DNA from: Streptomyces longisporoflavus | GTDB taxonomy: Bacteria; Actinomycetota; Actinomycetes; Streptomycetales; Streptomycetaceae | Assembly (NCBI RefSeq): GCF_014649775.1 | Contig: NZ_BMTR01000004.1 | Span: 434,001-498,000, forward strand | DNA length: 64,000 nucleotides | Reading direction: 5' to 3' | Shown here: positions 52,595-61,658 of the stretch, piece by piece | How the letters are laid out: each line of letters begins with the position of its first letter | How positions within the stretch are numbered: the stretch's first letter is position 1 | The notes under the pieces: model-generated | The model's input: the letters and a program-made list of their open reading frames with translations, nothing else | Databases searched by the model: none | Told to the model about the DNA's origin: nothing | Program-made: the position numbers and the translations under genes

Positions 52595-53374
52595 TCAGAC
52601 CTCCAGGTCCACCACGACCGGCGCGTGATCGGACGCGCCCTTGCCCTTGCGCTCCTCGCGGTCCACGTACGAATCCGATACGGCCTTGGCGAACGCCTCG
52701 TTCCCGTACACCAGGTCGATGCGCATGCCCCTGTTCTTGGGGAAGCCCAGCTGGCGGTAGTCCCAGTACGTGAACGGGTGGTCGTACTTCAAGGGGCGCG
52801 GTACGACGTCCGAGAGGCCCGCTTCCCGCAGGGCGGCGAGCGCCGCGCGCTCGGCGGGGGTCACGTGCGTGGCGCCCTCGAACAGGGCGGGGTCCCACAC
52901 GTCCGCGTCGGTCGGGGCGACATTGAAGTCCCCGAGGACCGCGAACGGCCGCGGGCCCGCCGCGTCGGAGGCGACCGCGGCCTTCAGGGCCTCGAACCAC
53001 CGCAGCTTGTAGCCGTAGTGGGCGTGGTCCACCTCGCGGCCGTTGGGCACATACACCGACCAGACCCGGGCGGGGCCGCAGGTCGCGGAGATCGCGCGCG
53101 GCTCCTGGACCCCCTCGTAGTCGGGGCCGTCGGGCAGGCCGATCGTCACGTCCTCCAGGCCGACCTTGGAGAGCAGCGCGACTCCGTTCCACCGGCCCGT
53201 CGCGTTCACCGCCGATTCGTAGCCCAGCTCGCGCAGCTCGGCGGCGGGGAACTGCTCGGCGGTGGTCTTGGTCTCCTGGATGCACAGCACATCCGTACCG
53301 CTGCTCTCCAGCCAGGCGAGCAGCCTCGGCAGCCGAGCGGTGATCGAGTTCACGTTCCAGGTGGCAATGCGCAT
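52595..53374 (-). CDS. xth: Exodeoxyribonuclease III
   Basis: A 259-aa AP endonuclease/3'-5' exonuclease. Catalytic elements are 'IQETKT' (metal-binding Glu), 'VLGDFNVAP' (Asp/Asn), and 'SDHAPVVVDL' (Asp-His). ATG 53374 has GGGAAG upstream; longer open frame upstream is antisense. It is the last gene of a run with the metallo-hydrolase and PcaDC genes (gaps of 44 and 12 bp). It acts in base-excision repair. Confidence 0.95.
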   Translation of the reverse strand: MRIATWNVNSITARLPRLLAWLESSGTDVLCIQETKTTAEQFPAAELRELGYESAVNATGRWNGVALLSKVGLEDVTIGLPDGPDYEGVQEPRAISATCGPARVWSVYVPNGREVDHAHYGYKLRWFEALKAAVASDAAGPRPFAVLGDFNVAPTDADVWDPALFEGATHVTPAERAALAALREAGLSDVVPRPLKYDHPFTYWDYRQLGFPKNRGMRIDLVYGNEAFAKAVSDSYVDREERKGKGASDHAPVVVDLEV

Positions 53375-53418
53375 GCTTCCCAACCTACCGGGCGCCACCG
53401 ACAATCCCGGGCGAGCGA

Positions 53419-54072
53419 TCACAGCTCGGCGGACTCCCCCGGCGTCAGCCGCAGGTGCTCGGCGCCGCCGAGGGACCCGATCTGCGAGTCGTAGATGGGC
53501 CGGGCCAGATCCGTGAGCAGCGCGTCGTGCACGTCGTAGGCGCGCTGCGGCTTGACCTCGCGTACGTAGTCGATGACCTCGGAGATCTTGCTCCAGGGGG
53601 CCATCACCGGCAGCATCAACGTCTCCACCGGCTGGTCGGGGACGGTCAGCGCGTCGCCGGGGTGGAAGACCGAACCGTCCACCAGATAACCGACGTTGGT
53701 GATCCGCGGGATGTCCGGATGGATCACGGCGTGCAGCTCGCCGTGCACCTGTACGTCGAACCCGGCGGCCGGGAAGGTGTCGCCGTTCCCGACGGTGTGC
53801 ACCCGTCCGGGGAAGGCGGCCGAGATCTTCTCCGCGACGGAGCGCAGGGTCCAGATCTCGGCGGCCGGGTTGTTCTCCATGGCGGCGCGCAGCCGGTCCT
53901 CGTCGAAGTGGTCCGGGTGCTCGTGCGTGACCAGGATCGCGTCGGCGCCGAGCGCCGCGTCCTCTTCGGTGAAGCCGCCGGGGTCGATGACGAGTTTCTG
54001 ACCGTCCCGCTCCAGGCGGACACAGGCGTGCGTCTTCTTCGTCAGCTTGATGCGCTTCGCGGCAGTCGTCAT
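53419..54072 (-). CDS. MBL-fold metallo-hydrolase
   Basis: A 217-aa metallo-beta-lactamase-fold protein of the UlaG/YycJ-like type. The zinc motif THEHPDH is intact, 'LVIDPGG' precedes it and 'VFHPGDAL' holds a later metal ligand. No signal peptide, so cytoplasmic. The substrate is not known. It lies 12 bp after pcaDC and 44 bp before xth in the same direction. Confidence 0.88.
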   Translation of the reverse strand: MTTAAKRIKLTKKTHACVRLERDGQKLVIDPGGFTEEDAALGADAILVTHEHPDHFDEDRLRAAMENNPAAEIWTLRSVAEKISAAFPGRVHTVGNGDTFPAAGFDVQVHGELHAVIHPDIPRITNVGYLVDGSVFHPGDALTVPDQPVETLMLPVMAPWSKISEVIDYVREVKPQRAYDVHDALLTDLARPIYDSQIGSLGGAEHLRLTPGESAEL

Positions 54073-54084
54073 GCCCCCATCCTG

Positions 54085-55386
54085 CTACTCCTGCGGCGTG
54101 GTTTCCTCCCGGATCACGGCCTGGGCGACCTTGAAGGCGGAGTTCGCCGCGGGTACGCCGCAGTAGACGGCAGCCTGGAGCAGCACTTCCTTGATCTCCT
54201 GCGGGGTGAGGCCGTTGCGCAGGGCGGCGCGGGTGTGGAAGGCCAGCTCGTCGAGGTGGCCGCCCGCCACGAGCGCGGTCAGGGTGACGCAGCTGCGGGA
54301 GCGCCGGTCCAGGCCCGGCCGGTTCCAGACCTCGCCCCACGCGTAGCGCGTGACGAGTTCCTGGAAGTCCTCGGAGAAGTCGTCGGCCCCGGCGAGCGCG
54401 CGGTCCACGTGCGCGTCACCGAGCACCTCGCGGCGGACCTTGATCCCCGCTTCGTACGGGTCGGGACGGCCGCCGCCCACGGCTTCGGGCTGCTCCGTGG
54501 GGCCGATCTCGGCGACGGGGAAGACGGGGATCGGCGGCGCGAGCACCGGCTTGACCGGAGGGGCGCCGATCGCCGCGTGCGTGCCGGTGGCGTCGGTCAC
54601 GGCGAGCGGCCAGGCGGTGGAGAAGTGCCGTACGAGAAGGTCGGTGACGGCGGCGGGCTGCTCGACGGGCGCGAGGTGGGAGGCGCCCGGCACCACGGCG
54701 AGGCGGGCGTCCGGTATGCCCGCGACGAGCGTACGGGCCTCGCCCTGCCCGGTGACCTGGTCCTCCGACCCGACGAGGACGAGCGTGGGCACGCCGATAC
54801 GTCCGAGCTCCGCGCGCACGTCGAAGGCGGCGAGGGCCTCGCAGGCGGCGATGTAGCAGCCGGGGTCGGTCGTACGCACCATCTGTACGGCCCAGTCGGT
54901 GATCGCGGGCTGCGCGGCGGCGAAGCCGGGCGTGAACCAGCGGTCGGGAGAGGTGCGCGCGATGGGGTCGAGGCCGTTGCTCCGCACGATGACGCCGCGC
55001 TGGCGGAACTCGTCGGCCGAGCCGAAGCGCGGCGAGGCGGATATCAGCGCCAGGGAGGCGACGCGCTGCGGGTGGCGCAGGGCGAGCTCGGCGCCGATCG
55101 CGCCGCCGAACGCGCAGCCCGCGTAGCCGAAGCGCTGCACGCCGACCTCGTCGAGGGTGGTGAGGAGCCGCTGGGCGAGCTCACCGACGGAGCCGCAGGG
55201 GTGCGCGGGGGCGCCCCCGTGCCCGGGCATGTCGAAACGGAACACGCGCCACTGTTTGATCAGCTCGGGCACCTGCCGGTCCCACATGTGCCACGTGGTA
55301 CCGAGCGAGGGCCCGAGGATCAGCACGGGTGCGTCTTCGGGGCCGTCGAAGCGGTACTGGAGGGCAGGGGTATTCGTCTCGCTCAC
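54085..55386 (-). CDS. PcaD-PcaC fusion: 3-oxoadipate enol-lactonase-like / 4-carboxymuconolactone decarboxylase
   Basis: A 433-aa fusion of an alpha/beta hydrolase (1-260) and a carboxymuconolactone decarboxylase domain (about 310-425, 'NRPGLDRRSRSCVTLTALVA', 'HTRAALRNGLTPQEIKEVLL'). In PcaDC proteins these perform consecutive steps of protocatechuate breakdown. Odd: the nucleophile elbow reads GYAGCAFGGAIG, so the usual Ser is Ala92 (GCG codon at 55111-55113), while Asp209 and His237 are kept. No other pca genes are near. Start ATG 55386. It may have lost the lactonase step or use a different chemistry. Confidence 0.85.
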   Translation of the reverse strand: MSETNTPALQYRFDGPEDAPVLILGPSLGTTWHMWDRQVPELIKQWRVFRFDMPGHGGAPAHPCGSVGELAQRLLTTLDEVGVQRFGYAGCAFGGAIGAELALRHPQRVASLALISASPRFGSADEFRQRGVIVRSNGLDPIARTSPDRWFTPGFAAAQPAITDWAVQMVRTTDPGCYIAACEALAAFDVRAELGRIGVPTLVLVGSEDQVTGQGEARTLVAGIPDARLAVVPGASHLAPVEQPAAVTDLLVRHFSTAWPLAVTDATGTHAAIGAPPVKPVLAPPIPVFPVAEIGPTEQPEAVGGGRPDPYEAGIKVRREVLGDAHVDRALAGADDFSEDFQELVTRYAWGEVWNRPGLDRRSRSCVTLTALVAGGHLDELAFHTRAALRNGLTPQEIKEVLLQAAVYCGVPAANSAFKVAQAVIREETTPQE

Positions 55387-55468
55387 CGCTCTACGCTAAC
55401 GGTCGGAGCTGACGCGTGAGTAAGAGGGTGCGAAAGCTCTCGCCGAACGGCCCCGGAAGGAAACAGAC

Positions 55469-56406
55469 ATGAGTGATGTTCCGCCCCACATCGATGCCGG
55501 GACGATGGCGCGGCTCGTCCCGATGTCCGCGGCGATCGAGGCGGTGGAAGCCGTGCTCAAGGGGGGCCTGGCCCCGGGGCGGAACCCCCGCGGGGAGTCG
55601 TGGACGTGCCGGGCGGCCAGCTCCTGCTGATGCCGTCCTCGACGACCTCGTACACGGGCGTGAAGATCGCCACGGTCACCCCGGAGAACGCGGCCCGCGA
55701 CCTCCCCCGCGTCCAGGGCGTGTACCTCCTCCTGGACGGCACGACCCACACGCCCCTCGCCCTCCTCGACGGCATCGCGCTGACGTCCCTGCGGACGCCC
55801 GCGGTGTCGGGCGCGGCGATCAAGCACCTGGCGGTCCCGGACGCCCGCCGCCTCCTGGTCTTCGGCACAGGGCCGCAGGCGTGGGGCCACGTCGAGGCGG
55901 TCCGCGCGGTGCGCCCTTCGCTGGCCCACGTGGACGTGGTGGCGCGGAACCCGGAGCGGGTGGCGGCCTTCGCGGACCGGTGCCGCGAGGCGGGCCTGTC
56001 GGCGGCGCCCGCGACCCCGCGGGACGTCGCCGGCGCCGACGTGGTCTGCTGCTGCACCACGGCCCGCGAACCGCTCTTCGACAGCGCCCTGCTGCCGCCG
56101 CACGCCACGGTCGCGGCGGTGGGCTCCCACGAACCGGACGCCCGCGAGGTGGACGCGGCCCTCCTGACGCGGGGCCTGGTGGTCGCGGAGTCGCACGGGG
56201 TCGCCCTGCGGGAGTGCGGGGACATCGCCCTCGCGGTGAAGGCGGGCGCCTTCGACATGGCCCGCCTGCGCACTCTGGCCGAGCTGGTGCGGGGCGAGGT
56301 GGAGATCACCGGGACCCGGCCCCGCTTGTTCAAGTCGGCGGGGATGGCCTGGGAGGACCTGGGGGTGGGGGCTGCCGCCTACGAGCGGTGGGCGGGCCTC
56401 GGCTGA
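55469..56406 (+). pseudogene. Frameshifted ornithine cyclodeaminase/mu-crystallin-family gene
   Basis: ATG 55469 (behind GGAAGGAAA) begins 'DAGTMARLVPMSAAIEAVEA' and 'VLKGGLAPG', then runs into nonsense and stops near 55630. From about 55575 another frame continues ('VDVPGGQLLLMPSSTTSYTG', Rossmann motif 'LVFGTGPQAWGHVEAVRAV') to 56406. A single missing base in the GGGG run at 55576-55579 explains it. The restored product of about 312 aa would be an NAD(P)H-dependent imine reductase/cyclodeaminase-family enzyme. It may be a real pseudogene or a homopolymer sequencing error. Confidence 0.82.
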
Positions 56407-56421
56407 TCTCGGACCACCGTC

Positions 56422-57741
56422 TCAGACCACCGTCACGGCATGCCGTACCACCGCGTCGAACAGATACCCCTGCGTGTTGTGCACCGTCGTCTCCGGCTGG
56501 GTGCGGCCCGTGGTGTCCGTGGCGCGGGCCAGGAGCGCGGTCGGGCCCGGGGAGTCGGGGCGCCAGGGGATGCTCCAGCGGGTCCACGTGGCGCGGTGCG
56601 GGGTGTCCTTGAGGCGGGCGCGGCGCCAGGTCGTGCCCGCGTCGGTGCTGATGTCCACCCGGGTGATCGCGCCCGTCGCCGACCACGAGCGGCCGGTGAG
56701 GTGGTGGGTGGTGGCCGCCTCGACGGCGGCGTTCCAGGGGAGTTCGAAGGCGGACTTCAGGGTCTGGCGGGTCAGCGGGTCGCTGCCCTCAGGGGGGTAG
56801 GTGTCACCGAACAGGCGGTAGAACTGCGTGTTCCACGGCGAGAAGAGCGGCTGCGCGGAGACCTCGATGTCGCCCACCCATTTGATCGACGCGATGCCCA
56901 CCCACGCCGGGACCAGGACCCGCACCGGGTAGCCGTGGTCCGCGGGGAGCGGGGCGCCGTTCATCTCGTAGGCGAGGATGACGTCGTCAAGGGCCTTGGA
57001 GATCGGCAGCGGGCGGCGGACCCGGCCCAGGTTCGTGCCGTCGTCCGTGACGTACTCCGCGTCCAGGCCCCTCGGCTGCACGTCCACCGCGTGGCGGGAG
57101 ACGCCGGCCCGGCGCAGGACTTCGGAGAGGCGTACGCCGCGCCAGCGGGCGTTGCCGATCGCGCCCAGGGTCCAGGCCGTGCCCGAGGCCGGCCGGCCCT
57201 GCTGGGTGGTGAAGAAGCTTCTGCCGTTGCCCGCGCATTCGACGAAGGCGGTGCGCGTGACCGACGGGAGGCGTTCGAGGTCCGCGAGCGTGAACTCCCT
57301 TGCCCCGCCGCCCTTCAGGCCGTCGCCCCAGATCCTCAGGCTCCACGTCTTGGCGTCCAGGCGCGGCGTCGCCGTGTGGTTGCGCACGAAGAAGTGGGAC
57401 GCGGGGGTGAGGAAGGGCGTCCCCGCGAAGGCCTCGAACTTCGTCTCCGCGTTCGTGCCCCGGATCGTGAAGCGGTCCGCGGGCAGCGGCTTCACGATGC
57501 CGGCAGCGGCCGCGGCACTGGCCTGGGCGCCGGTGGCCGCCGTCGCCCGGGGTGCTCCCAGCGCCGAGGCCGCTCCCGCGGCCCCCGCCGTGACCCCCGC
57601 CGCGGCGACGAGCCGCAGCATGTCCCTGCGCGCCACCCCGTCCGCGCGTGCCCGGCCCGCGAGCCACTGGGCACGCCGGAGTCTGTCGTACCCCTCTTCG
57701 GATGCCCCGTCAGGCGTCTCTGTGGAGATCATGCGCGTCAT
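56422..57741 (-). CDS. Sulfite-oxidase-family molybdopterin enzyme
   Basis: A 439-aa molybdoenzyme. A twin-arginine-like signal 'ARRDMLRLVAAAGVTAG' (about 37-53) suggests Tat export. The Mo-binding domain includes Cys169 in AFVECAGNGR, the expected metal ligand, and 'VGIASIKWVGDIEVS'. The C-terminal Ig-like dimerisation domain follows (about 330-439). No heme domain is present. It is the last gene after the hypothetical membrane protein and ROK kinase; the link to them is unclear. Confidence 0.9.
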   Translation of the reverse strand: MTRMISTETPDGASEEGYDRLRRAQWLAGRARADGVARRDMLRLVAAAGVTAGAAGAASALGAPRATAATGAQASAAAAAGIVKPLPADRFTIRGTNAETKFEAFAGTPFLTPASHFFVRNHTATPRLDAKTWSLRIWGDGLKGGGAREFTLADLERLPSVTRTAFVECAGNGRSFFTTQQGRPASGTAWTLGAIGNARWRGVRLSEVLRRAGVSRHAVDVQPRGLDAEYVTDDGTNLGRVRRPLPISKALDDVILAYEMNGAPLPADHGYPVRVLVPAWVGIASIKWVGDIEVSAQPLFSPWNTQFYRLFGDTYPPEGSDPLTRQTLKSAFELPWNAAVEAATTHHLTGRSWSATGAITRVDISTDAGTTWRRARLKDTPHRATWTRWSIPWRPDSPGPTALLARATDTTGRTQPETTVHNTQGYLFDAVVRHAVTVV

Positions 57742-57785
57742 CGTACGAGCCGACCCCGCGGCAACTCACCGGTGAAACACGCCAG

Positions 57786-58388
57786 TTACGGGGTTGTCGT
57801 AGACACTACATAGACCATCGGGTGGTAGGGGTCGACCCGGTTCACCACCACGTCCAGGGTCGGCGCCGGGTCCTTCTTCGTGTGGGTGAGTCCCAGCCAG
57901 GGGCCCGGATCCGTGAACTCCCAGCCGACCACTTTGCGGTCCCGCTTGCTGATCGTTATGTCGTTCTTCTTCAGCTGGCCGGTGCTCGTGCCGATCTGCT
58001 TGAGGAACTTGTCCAGGCCCTTGTTGCTCGTCAGGAACTGGGCGTACAAGCGGCTGGTGCGCCAGTTGTTCGTCTCGTAGTAGGCGACTTCCCTGGAGTA
58101 CGGGGCGATCGGCACGTCGTAGAGGCGGCGCTGCACCTTGGAGGGCCAGCCCGCGGTGAGGCCGGTCGCGGAGTACTTGGCCTCCTTGTCGCGGCCGCTG
58201 TTGCGGCTCTGGTTCGCGGAGATCACCAGATAGCCGGCCGGTACGCCGATCAGGAGCACGATGATCGTTGCCGTCAGCCAGCGGCGGCGGATCATGTGGC
58301 GGCGGCCCTCGCGGGGACGCCCGCCCTCGTCGGCGGGATCCGGGGATTCCGGTGACTCCGGGGACGAAGGTTGTCGGGGCACGGTCAT
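57786..58388 (-). CDS. Conserved hypothetical membrane-anchored protein
   Basis: A 200-aa protein with a Pro/Ser-rich cytoplasmic start (1-30), one membrane segment (about 38-57, 'WLTATIIVLLIGVPAGYLVI') and an extracellular domain (about 70-200) containing 'KVQRRLYDVPIAPYSREVAY' and 'WEFTDPGPWLGLTHTKKDPA'. I do not recognise the family. The start is 4 bp from the ROK kinase stop, so it is co-transcribed with the kinase. Confidence 0.75.
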   Translation of the reverse strand: MTVPRQPSSPESPESPDPADEGGRPREGRRHMIRRRWLTATIIVLLIGVPAGYLVISANQSRNSGRDKEAKYSATGLTAGWPSKVQRRLYDVPIAPYSREVAYYETNNWRTSRLYAQFLTSNKGLDKFLKQIGTSTGQLKKNDITISKRDRKVVGWEFTDPGPWLGLTHTKKDPAPTLDVVVNRVDPYHPMVYVVSTTTP

Positions 58389-58392
58389 CTGC

Positions 58393-59550
58393 TTACTGGG
58401 TTCCCTGAGAGGTTCGGTCGTTGGTGCGGCGCGCTTCCGCGAAGCGCTCGTAGCGTTCGTGGCGCTCCACCCGGCGCCGGTTCGCGCGGCGGAAGCGGCG
58501 GGCCACCAGGCGCGCCAGGTCGGCGGCGCCCACCATGCCGGCCTCGGGGCCCAGCTGGGCGCGGGCGATACGGGCCTCGGGGCGGTAGCCGCGCCCCGTC
58601 AGCTGGCGGCGGAAGGCGTCGCGTGCCGGGCCGATCAGGAGGTCGTCGGCGGCCGAGACGCCGCCGCCGATGACGAAGCAGGACGGGTCGAGGGCCGCCG
58701 CGAGGTTCGCGATGCCGACGCCGAGCCACTGGCCGATGTCCTGGAGGAGCTCGACGCACATCGCGTCGCCGTCGCGGGCCAGCTCCGTGATCAGAGGGCC
58801 CGTGATGTCGGGGATGTTGCCCTTGACCCGCTCGATGATCCCGTACGCGACCGGGGAGTCGGCCGCGGCGAGCTCGCGGGCCTCCCTGACGAGCGCGTTG
58901 CCGGAGCTGTACTGCTCCCAGCAGCCGCGGTTTCCGCACGGGCAGCGGTGGCCGCCGGGGACGACCTGCATGTGGCCGAACTCCCCGGCGACGCCGAACT
59001 TGCCGCGCTTGACCTGACCGTCCTCCAGGATCGCGCCGCCGATGCCGGTGCCGAGCGTGATCATGACCAGGTGGTCCTCGCCGCGCCCCGCGCCGAAGCG
59101 CCACTCCGCCCAGGCGGCGGTGTTCGCGTCGTTGTCGACCATGACGGGCACGGCGAGGCGGCCGGAGATACGGTCCCGCAGGGGTTCGTTGCGCCAGGAC
59201 AGGTGCGGGGCGAACAGGACGCGGTTGCGGTCCGCGTCGACCCAGCCCGCGGCACCGATGCCCACGGCGTGCACGTCGTGCCGGTCGGAGAGGTCGAGGA
59301 CCAGCTCGACGATGGTGTCCTCGACGACCTTGGGGCTCTTGGACTTGTCCGGGGTCTCCGTGCGGAGCGTCTCCAGGATGTTCCCGTCGGCGTCGACGGC
59401 GCCCGCCATCACCTTCGTGCCGCCGATGTCGATGCCGACGGTGGGGACGCGGGGCGCCGTCAGGTGTGATCGGCGCTCACGCGTGCCCACGGTCCGCAGG
59501 ACGGTGGCTCGGGCGGAGCCGCGGTGCGCGAGATCGCGGTAGGTGCTCAT
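58393..59550 (-). CDS. ROK-family glucokinase-like sugar kinase
   Basis: A 385-aa cytoplasmic sugar kinase. The phosphate motif 'VGIDIGGTKVMAGAVDADGN', 'VDNDANTAAWAEW', 'TLGTGIGGAI' and the zinc motif CPCGNRGCWEQ of the ROK family are present. It lacks the N-terminal helix-turn-helix of ROK repressors, so it should be an enzyme and not a regulator. The C-terminal 25 residues are Arg-rich. It lies downstream of the sugar ABC operon, same strand, behind the terminator-like repeats, so it probably phosphorylates the imported sugar. Confidence 0.92.
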   Translation of the reverse strand: MSTYRDLAHRGSARATVLRTVGTRERRSHLTAPRVPTVGIDIGGTKVMAGAVDADGNILETLRTETPDKSKSPKVVEDTIVELVLDLSDRHDVHAVGIGAAGWVDADRNRVLFAPHLSWRNEPLRDRISGRLAVPVMVDNDANTAAWAEWRFGAGRGEDHLVMITLGTGIGGAILEDGQVKRGKFGVAGEFGHMQVVPGGHRCPCGNRGCWEQYSSGNALVREARELAAADSPVAYGIIERVKGNIPDITGPLITELARDGDAMCVELLQDIGQWLGVGIANLAAALDPSCFVIGGGVSAADDLLIGPARDAFRRQLTGRGYRPEARIARAQLGPEAGMVGAADLARLVARRFRRANRRRVERHERYERFAEARRTNDRTSQGTQ

Positions 59551-59602
59551 TGCGGCGATTCTGCCTCACGCTCGCGGGGGCGCGCACAACGGACCCGGTG
59601 CG

Positions 59603-59733
59603 CCCCGTCAGGGGCGCGGGGAACTGCGCGCTCAGCCCGCGAGATGCCGCAGTCGCGTCTGCTCGATCACCCGGCGGACGCGACTGCGGCTTTTTCGTGG
59701 TTGCTCGCGCAGTTCCCCGCGCCCCTTACGGGG
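59603..59733. repeat. Two extragenic repeat copies in inverted orientation
   Basis: Arms 59603-59630 and 59706-59733 (27 of 28 bp inverted match) carry the GGGGCGCGGGGAACTGCGCG core. Between them lies the hairpin at 59646. Together they could fold into a long stem, blocking transcription between the sugar operon and the ROK kinase gene. Confidence 0.85.
59646..59695 (+). terminator. Intrinsic terminator with T tract
   Basis: GCCGCAGTCGCGTC and GACGCGACTGCGGC (14-bp perfect stem, 17-nt loop) followed by TTTTT. The T tract is on the plus strand, although both neighbouring genes are on the minus strand. It would stop antisense transcription. The hairpin itself may act in both directions. Confidence 0.8.
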
Positions 59734-59763
59734 CTTCTCCGCACGCCCCTGAGGGGGCGCCCG

Positions 59764-60591
59764 TCAGCGCTTCTCCAGTTCGTGACGGAGGTCGTCCAGC
59801 TCCGAGCCGCCCGCCATCTGGCGGGTCAACTCGTCCAGGGTGACCTCGTCACGCGCGTAGCTGCCGAACATCGTGCCGCGCTTGAGAAGGACGAAGCGGT
59901 TGCCGACCAGGTACGCGTGGTGCGGGTTGTGGGTGATCAGGACCACTCCGAGGCCCGCGTCCCGCGCGGCGGCGACGTACTTCAGGACGACGCCCGACTG
60001 CTTGACGCCGAGCGCCGCCGTCGGCTCGTCGAGGACCAGGACCTTGGCGCCGAAGTAGACGGCGCGGGCGATCGCCACGCACTGGCGCTCGCCGCCCGAC
60101 AGGGTGCCGATGGGCTGGTCGACGTCGCGCAGGTCGATGCCCATGCGGAGCAGCTCCGCGCGGGTCGTCTCGCGCATGAGGTCGACGTCGAGGCGCTTGA
60201 AGGGGCCGACCCCCTTCGTCGGCTCGGAGCCCAGGAAGAAGTTCCGCCAGACCGGCATCAGGGGGACCACGGCGAGGTCCTGGTAGACCGTGGCGATGCC
60301 GTGGTTCAGCGCGTCGCGCGGCGTGCCGAGTTTCGCGTCCTCGCCCTCGATCCGGAAAGACCCGGCGTCGTGCTGGTGCAGCCCGGCGATGATCTTGATG
60401 AGGGTCGACTTGCCCGCGCCGTTGTCGCCGAGGACGCAGGAGATCTCCCCCGCGTGGACCTCCAGGGAGACGCCTTCGAGGGCGCGGATGTTGCCGTAGT
60501 ACTTACTGACGTCGTCGAGCTCGACGAGCGGCGTGCGGTCGGGGTCGGGGCCGGGCACCGCGTCGGTGACGTCGATCGGGTCGGTGGTCAC
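59764..60591 (-). CDS. Sugar ABC transporter ATPase (single-domain, Rbs/Xyl type)
   Basis: A 275-aa ATPase with one nucleotide-binding domain, shorter than the two-domain RbsA/XylG type. Walker A is GDNGAGKST, the signature is LSGGERQ, Walker B is [12 protein letters not shown] and the H-loop is [13 protein letters not shown] 60591 overlaps the stop of the permease gene by 4 bp (GTGA). The exported substrate is unknown; the family imports pentoses, galactose or inositol. Confidence 0.9.
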   Translation of the reverse strand: MTTDPIDVTDAVPGPDPDRTPLVELDDVSKYYGNIRALEGVSLEVHAGEISCVLGDNGAGKSTLIKIIAGLHQHDAGSFRIEGEDAKLGTPRDALNHGIATVYQDLAVVPLMPVWRNFFLGSEPTKGVGPFKRLDVDLMRETTRAELLRMGIDLRDVDQPIGTLSGGERQCVAIARAVYFGAKVLVLDEPTAALGVKQSGVVLKYVAAARDAGLGVVLITHNPHHAYLVGNRFVLLKRGTMFGSYARDEVTLDELTRQMAGGSELDDLRHELEKR

Positions 60592-61658
60592 TTCGTCGCC
60601 TCCGCGCGCTTGCGGACCCAGTGGTTGAGCAGGGTCGCCAGGAGCAGCATCACTCCGAGGAAGAACTTGAACCAGTCCGGGTTCCACTCCGCGAACACGA
60701 TGCCCTTGCTGACCATGCCGAAGATGAGGGCACCCACGGCCGCGCCGACCGCGGAGCCGTATCCGCCGGTGATCAGACAGCCGCCGATGACGGCCGCGAT
60801 GATGTAGATCAGTTCATTGCCGACGCCCTCGCCGGACTGGACGACGTCGTACGAGAAGAGCAGGTGCTGGCCGGAGACCCAGGCGCCGAAGGCGACGCCC
60901 ATATAGAGGCCGATCTTGGTCGCGGCGACCGGGACGCCGACCGCGCGGGCCGCTTGTTCGCCGCCGCCGACCGCGAAGATCCAGTTGCCGACGCGGGTGC
61001 GGAGCAGGATCCAGGTGGCGACCAGGATCAGGCCGAGCCACCAGAGGATCGTGATCTTGAAGTCGACGCCGCCGATGGTGAGCGTGGAGGCGAACACGTC
61101 CTTGGCGGAGGTGAAGCCCTCCATGTCGGCGATCGACTTCGTGGAGACCGTGCCGCTGATCAGCTTGGTGAAGCCGAGGTTCATGCCGGTCAGCATCAGG
61201 AACGTACCGAGCGTGATGATGAAGCTCGGCGGGTCGGTGCGCGTCAGCATCACGCCGTTGAAGACGCCGATCGCGAGGGTGACGATCAGCGAGACGAGCA
61301 CGCCGACCCAGACGTTCGCCGTCATCTGGTAGCTGAACATCGACGAGATCAGTGCCGAGGTCGTCACCATGACGCCCGCCGACAGGTCGAACTCGCCGCC
61401 GATCATCAAAAGCGCCACCGGCACCGCCATGATGCCGAGCGTGGAAGCCGCGTAGAGCACCGTGGCCAAGCTGGTGGCCTGCAGGAAGCTGTCCGCGGCG
61501 ACGGCGAAGAAGACGAAGACGGCGACGGCGCCGACCACGGAGCCGAGCTCCGGCCGGCCCATCAGCTTCTTCAGCGGCGAGGCCTTCAGGAGGCGCTCGT
61601 CCGTCTTCGTGTCCGGAGAGCCCGGGGATGGCGCGGGCGCCGGGGCTGTGGCTGTCAT
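60588..61658 (-). CDS. Sugar ABC transporter permease (RbsC/XylH type)
   Basis: A 356-aa membrane permease with about 9-10 hydrophobic segments. Family motifs are '[20 protein letters not shown]' and '[20 protein letters not shown]' and '[12 protein letters not shown]'. It overlaps the first binding-protein gene by 4 bp (ATGA at 61655-61658) and the ATPase gene at its other end. This gives tight coupling of the operon. Confidence 0.9.
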   Translation of the reverse strand: MTATAPAPAPSPGSPDTKTDERLLKASPLKKLMGRPELGSVVGAVAVFVFFAVAADSFLQATSLATVLYAASTLGIMAVPVALLMIGGEFDLSAGVMVTTSALISSMFSYQMTANVWVGVLVSLIVTLAIGVFNGVMLTRTDPPSFIITLGTFLMLTGMNLGFTKLISGTVSTKSIADMEGFTSAKDVFASTLTIGGVDFKITILWWLGLILVATWILLRTRVGNWIFAVGGGEQAARAVGVPVAATKIGLYMGVAFGAWVSGQHLLFSYDVVQSGEGVGNELIYIIAAVIGGCLITGGYGSAVGAAVGALIFGMVSKGIVFAEWNPDWFKFFLGVMLLLATLLNHWVRKRAEATK

